64,000 nucleotides of DNA from Flavobacteriaceae bacterium (GTDB lineage Bacteria; Bacteroidota; Bacteroidia; Flavobacteriales; Flavobacteriaceae), in NCBI GenBank assembly GCA_012959395.1, contig DUDG01000014.1, positions 62,001-126,000 on the forward strand. The letters are read 5' to 3'. The notes below the pieces were generated by a model. The model saw only the letters and a list, made by a program, of their open reading frames with translations. It did no database searches and was not told where the DNA came from. Positions 61,092-64,000 of this stretch are shown in pieces (position 1 is the first letter of the stretch; each line of letters starts with the position of its first letter). The translations under genes and the position numbers were made by a program.

Positions 61092-61692
61092 TTCATTTAA
61101 ATACCTTAAATTAATTACAATTATTAAGTTAAATATATTAAAGTTCTTGAAAAAAGGAAATTTACTTATTGCAGAGCCTTCAATTATTGAAGATATTAAT
61201 TTTAATAGATCAGTCGTTTTAATTGTGGATCATAACGAATTAGGATCCGTTGGTTTTATTTTAAATAAAAAATTAAATTATTCAACTTCTGAATTAATCC
61301 CTGATTTGAAATATAATTTCCCCATTTATAATGGAGGACCTGTTGAAAAAGAAAATTTATATTTTATCCATTGTATTCCAGAACTAATCTCTAATAGCTT
61401 GAAAATTATAAATAACATATACTGGGGTGGAGATTTTAATAGAATTATTGAATTAATTAATAATGAAGAAATCAAATCAAATCAAATCAAATTTTTTTTA
61501 GGATATTCTGGTTGGAATGAAACTCAATTAAAGTCTGAAATTGATTCAGCTTCTTGGATATTAGAAGAAGATGAAATTAACAGAAATTTAGTTTTTAGTA
61601 ATAGTGGTAATGTTTGGAAAGAAAAATTAATTGATTTAGGAGGAGAGTATTTAATATGGTCTAATTCACCTGATAATCCTAATCATAATTAA
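61054..61692 (+). CDS. YqgE/AlgH family protein (true start uncertain)
   Basis: KKGNLLIAEPSIIEDINFNRSVVLIVDHNELGSVGFILNKKL; PIYNGGPVEKENLYFIH; FLGYSGWNETQLKSEI. Confidence 0.9.
   Translation: MDTKISILNIFYNSFKYLKLITIIKLNILKFLKKGNLLIAEPSIIEDINFNRSVVLIVDHNELGSVGFILNKKLNYSTSELIPDLKYNFPIYNGGPVEKENLYFIHCIPELISNSLKIINNIYWGGDFNRIIELINNEEIKSNQIKFFLGYSGWNETQLKSEIDSASWILEEDEINRNLVFSNSGNVWKEKLIDLGGEYLIWSNSPDNPNHN
61471..61490 (+). repeat. pentanucleotide tandem repeat (ATCAA)x4, followed by a T8 run
   Basis: atcaaatcaaatcaaatcaaatttttttta inside the yqgE coding region. Confidence 0.85.
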
Positions 61693-62525
61693 ATATTTTC
61701 AATTTCTATATTAAGAAATCTAACAAATTCTTTAGCAATTTCATTTGAAAATTTCTTTTTTCTATAATCGGAAACTGCTACAATTCCAGAAATGGAATTA
61801 GTCAACCAAATTTCGTCAGAAGACATTAATTCAAAAGGGGAAATAACTATTTCTTCTATTTCTAGATTTGATTTTGTTTTAATTAGCTCAATTATTTTTT
61901 TTCTCATAATTCCATTCAAACAACCAGATGATAATAAAGGCGTTTTGATTTTTTTTTCATTAACTATAAAAATATTACCATTTAAAAATTCGGTCACATT
62001 TCTTTTATCATTAAGTAAAATACAATTATCTAATTCATTTTCATTAGCATAAATACTTCCAATAACATTCAAGATTTTATTATTAGTTTTTATGTTAGAA
62101 AGTAAGTTTGGTTGGATAAAATATTCTTTAAATAAATCAACTTTAAAAGGTTTGTCATTGATTTTAAAGGTTTTTTCATCAAACTTTTTAGATTGTATGA
62201 CATAAACTGGAAGAGATGATTCTGGAGAATAAAGACCACCACCAGATCTAAATATTGACAACCTAACTCTTCCTGAAAAAAAATTTTCAATTTTTAGATT
62301 AGTTTTTAAAATTTCTTTTTCAAAAAATTCTGGAGTAAACATATCTGGAATATCCATCCTCAAAATCCTGATTGAAGACATTAACCTAAGATAATGTTCT
62401 TCCCAAAATAGAATATTGTTATTTACAATCTTTAAAGTGTCAAAAATGGAATCTCCAAATAAAAATCCCCTATTAATTAAATCAGTGTTAGATTGATCTA
62501 TAAAATTTCCATTATAATTAATCAT
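61689..62525 (-). CDS. aminotransferase class IV
   Basis: MINYNGNFIDQSNTDLINRGFLFGDSIFDTLKI; RNVTEFLNGNIFIV; EIWLTNSISGIVAV. Confidence 0.88.
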   Translation of the reverse strand: MINYNGNFIDQSNTDLINRGFLFGDSIFDTLKIVNNNILFWEEHYLRLMSSIRILRMDIPDMFTPEFFEKEILKTNLKIENFFSGRVRLSIFRSGGGLYSPESSLPVYVIQSKKFDEKTFKINDKPFKVDLFKEYFIQPNLLSNIKTNNKILNVIGSIYANENELDNCILLNDKRNVTEFLNGNIFIVNEKKIKTPLLSSGCLNGIMRKKIIELIKTKSNLEIEEIVISPFELMSSDEIWLTNSISGIVAVSDYRKKKFSNEIAKEFVRFLNIEIENI

Positions 62526-62531
62526 GAACAA

Positions 62532-62924
62532 TTAAGTAGAGCCAACAAGTTGTTTTAAATCTGAAATTTGATTATCCCATAACATTTTTGATTCTTCAAT
62601 CTCATCATCAAAAGAAAAATCAGTTACTATTAATGAAACATCTTTAGTAATTTCATCAACAACTATTCGTATTTCAAAAAAACACTTATCCTGATCGTCA
62701 CTCTCATCTAGCCATCTATATTTTACAAATAAATTTGATTTACTGGAAATTAATTTAGCTTTCTCTTCTGCACCATCCCAAAAAAATGAAAAAATTTCTC
62801 CTCTTGAATTTACATTGTCAGCAAACCATTCTGAAAGCCCAGAAGCTGAAGAAATATATTGATATAACATATGAGGGGATGCCTGAATTGGAAACTCTAA
62901 TTCAAACTTTGATTTTAAATCCAT
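62532..62924 (-). CDS. START/AHSA1-like domain protein
   Basis: KFELEFPIQASPHMLYQYISSASGLSEWFADNVNSRGEIFSFFWDGAEEKAKL. Confidence 0.8.
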   Translation of the reverse strand: MDLKSKFELEFPIQASPHMLYQYISSASGLSEWFADNVNSRGEIFSFFWDGAEEKAKLISSKSNLFVKYRWLDESDDQDKCFFEIRIVVDEITKDVSLIVTDFSFDDEIEESKMLWDNQISDLKQLVGST

Positions 62925-62986
62925 AAATGGCAATATATAGATTAAATTGAAGTAAAAAAAGAATTTTAAATAATTTTTATCCTGAG

Positions 62987-63017
62987 TTTGAGCGTAGTTA
63001 ATTTGTTTATATATTTA
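62987..63017 (+). promoter_or_regulatory. Bacteroidota-type promoter for tRNA-Met
   Basis: TTTG (62987-62990) - 19 nt - TATATTTA (63010-63017), 15 nt upstream of the tRNA. Confidence 0.45.
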
Positions 63018-63032
63018 CGCGCATTTTGTTAT

Positions 63033-63106
63033 GGCGAGATAGCTCAGTTGGTTAGAGCGTCGGATTCATAACCCGGAGGTCGGGAGTTCAAATCTCCCTC
63101 TCGCTA
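63033..63106 (+). tRNA. tRNA-Met (CAT)
   Basis: GGCGAGA/TCTCGCT acceptor (terminal G-U), D arm AGCTCAGTTGGTTAGAGCG, anticodon loop TTCATAA, T arm GGGAG-TTCAAAT-CTCCC. CCA not encoded. Confidence 0.93.
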
Positions 63107-63138
63107 CTTTAAGGGGATTATATCAAGTATCCGTTGGT

Positions 63139-64000
63139 TTAATCCCTTTTTAATCCTAATAGAATTGAATCTAATTTACTTATTGGATAAATTAATTGAC
63201 TGCCTTCAGTCAAATTTTTAACTAAAATTTCATCTTTATTAAACTCATCTTCCCCCATTATAATAGCAAAAGAAGCATTATGTTTGTTAGCGTAAGAAAA
63301 TTGTTTATTAAGTTTCACTTCATCTGGATAAACAAATACTTTTTTGTTATTTTTTCTAAACATATCAATAACTGGAAATATTTTTTTCAAATATTTGATT
63401 CCAAAATTGATTATAATAATATCAAAACTATTCTCTAAATATTCTGGAAATAAGTTTTTTTCTTCCATCAAAAGATAAATTCTATCTAACCCAAAGGAAA
63501 TACCTACTCCACTTGTATTTTTCATATTAAAAAGTGTAGTTAAATCATCATATCTACCTCCACCTCCTAAAGAACCAATTCTACTATTAGATTTAGAAGA
63601 TACTTCAATTATAGTACCGGTATAATAATTTATTCCCCTAGCTAATGTTAAATCAAATCTAATTTCATTATTTAATGAATTATCTAAATAAATAAATTCC
63701 AAAATTGAACTTAAATCATTTAAGCCTTTTTTAGCTTCAGGAAAGTCAATAAAAAAAATTGACAACTTATCAATAGTAATAGTTTTATCTTCAAGCAAAT
63801 TTTTAAGCTTAGAAACAGAAACATCTTCTATTAAATCTTTAATCTCTTTAATAACTAAATCTAATCTTGTCTTATCTAACTTATCAATTATAGAAATAAA
63901 ATCATTTAATTTATTTTCAGCACCAATATAATCTGCTAGTCCTTTTAATATCAGTCTATGATTAATCTTAAATACTATATCATTAAAGCCTAGTTCTGTA
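63139..64000 (-). CDS. hisS: histidyl-tRNA synthetase (partial, runs off the window end)
   Basis: LARGINYYTGTIIEV, GSLGGGGRYDDLTTLF, SGVGISFGLDRIYLLM; the open frame continues upstream of the ORF-track Met to position 64000. Confidence 0.95.
   Translation of the reverse strand, partial: TELGFNDIVFKINHRLILKGLADYIGAENKLNDFISIIDKLDKTRLDLVIKEIKDLIEDVSVSKLKNLLEDKTITIDKLSIFFIDFPEAKKGLNDLSSILEFIYLDNSLNNEIRFDLTLARGINYYTGTIIEVSSKSNSRIGSLGGGGRYDDLTTLFNMKNTSGVGISFGLDRIYLLMEEKNLFPEYLENSFDIIIINFGIKYLKKIFPVIDMFRKNNKKVFVYPDEVKLNKQFSYANKHNASFAIIMGEDEFNKDEILVKNLTEGSQLIYPISKLDSILLGLKRD

Overview
This 64 kb window is AT-rich and densely packed. I read it as a chromosomal core segment of a member of the Bacteroidota, probably class Flavobacteriia. 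The basis is protein content (split transketolase, Rpb6-like RNA polymerase omega, DUF4835/DUF4290/DUF6913/DUF6095 proteins), TTTG-N~20-TAnnTTTG promoter-like elements and the gene order. It is nearly all housekeeping: lon, msrB, lpd, aroQ, xerD, a two-component system, coaE, fabI, recN, coaBC, rpoZ, bamD, dapA, ligA, prmC, ribD, dnaA, mltG, dapF, a Deg protease, trmD, rplS, icd, murQ, thrS-infC-rpmI-rplT, dnaB, accA, an LptF/G permease, tgt, transketolase, recF, ndk, maf, murA, fmt and hisS, plus four tRNAs. I found no mobile element, CRISPR array, prophage, secondary-metabolite cluster or recognisable defence system, and no clear new multi-gene system. The observations most worth a second look are: (i) infC lacks any ATG/GTG/TTG at its conserved N-terminus and probably starts at ATA or ATT; (ii) an unlisted 30-codon membrane ORF fits exactly between maf and a sodium:solute symporter; (iii) a lipoprotein MsrB paralogue with degraded active-site motifs sits in tandem with an intact MsrB; (iv) a UshA-type 5'-nucleotidase is split in reversed order, with one half carrying a lipoprotein signal and the other a Tat-like signal; (v) all 12 convergent protein-gene pairs abut within 18 nt or overlap; (vi) there are slippage-prone repeats inside yqgE and maf. 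Start sites were adjusted from the ORF track by eye where the conserved N-terminus indicated it. All family names are from recognition of protein motifs, not from database searches.
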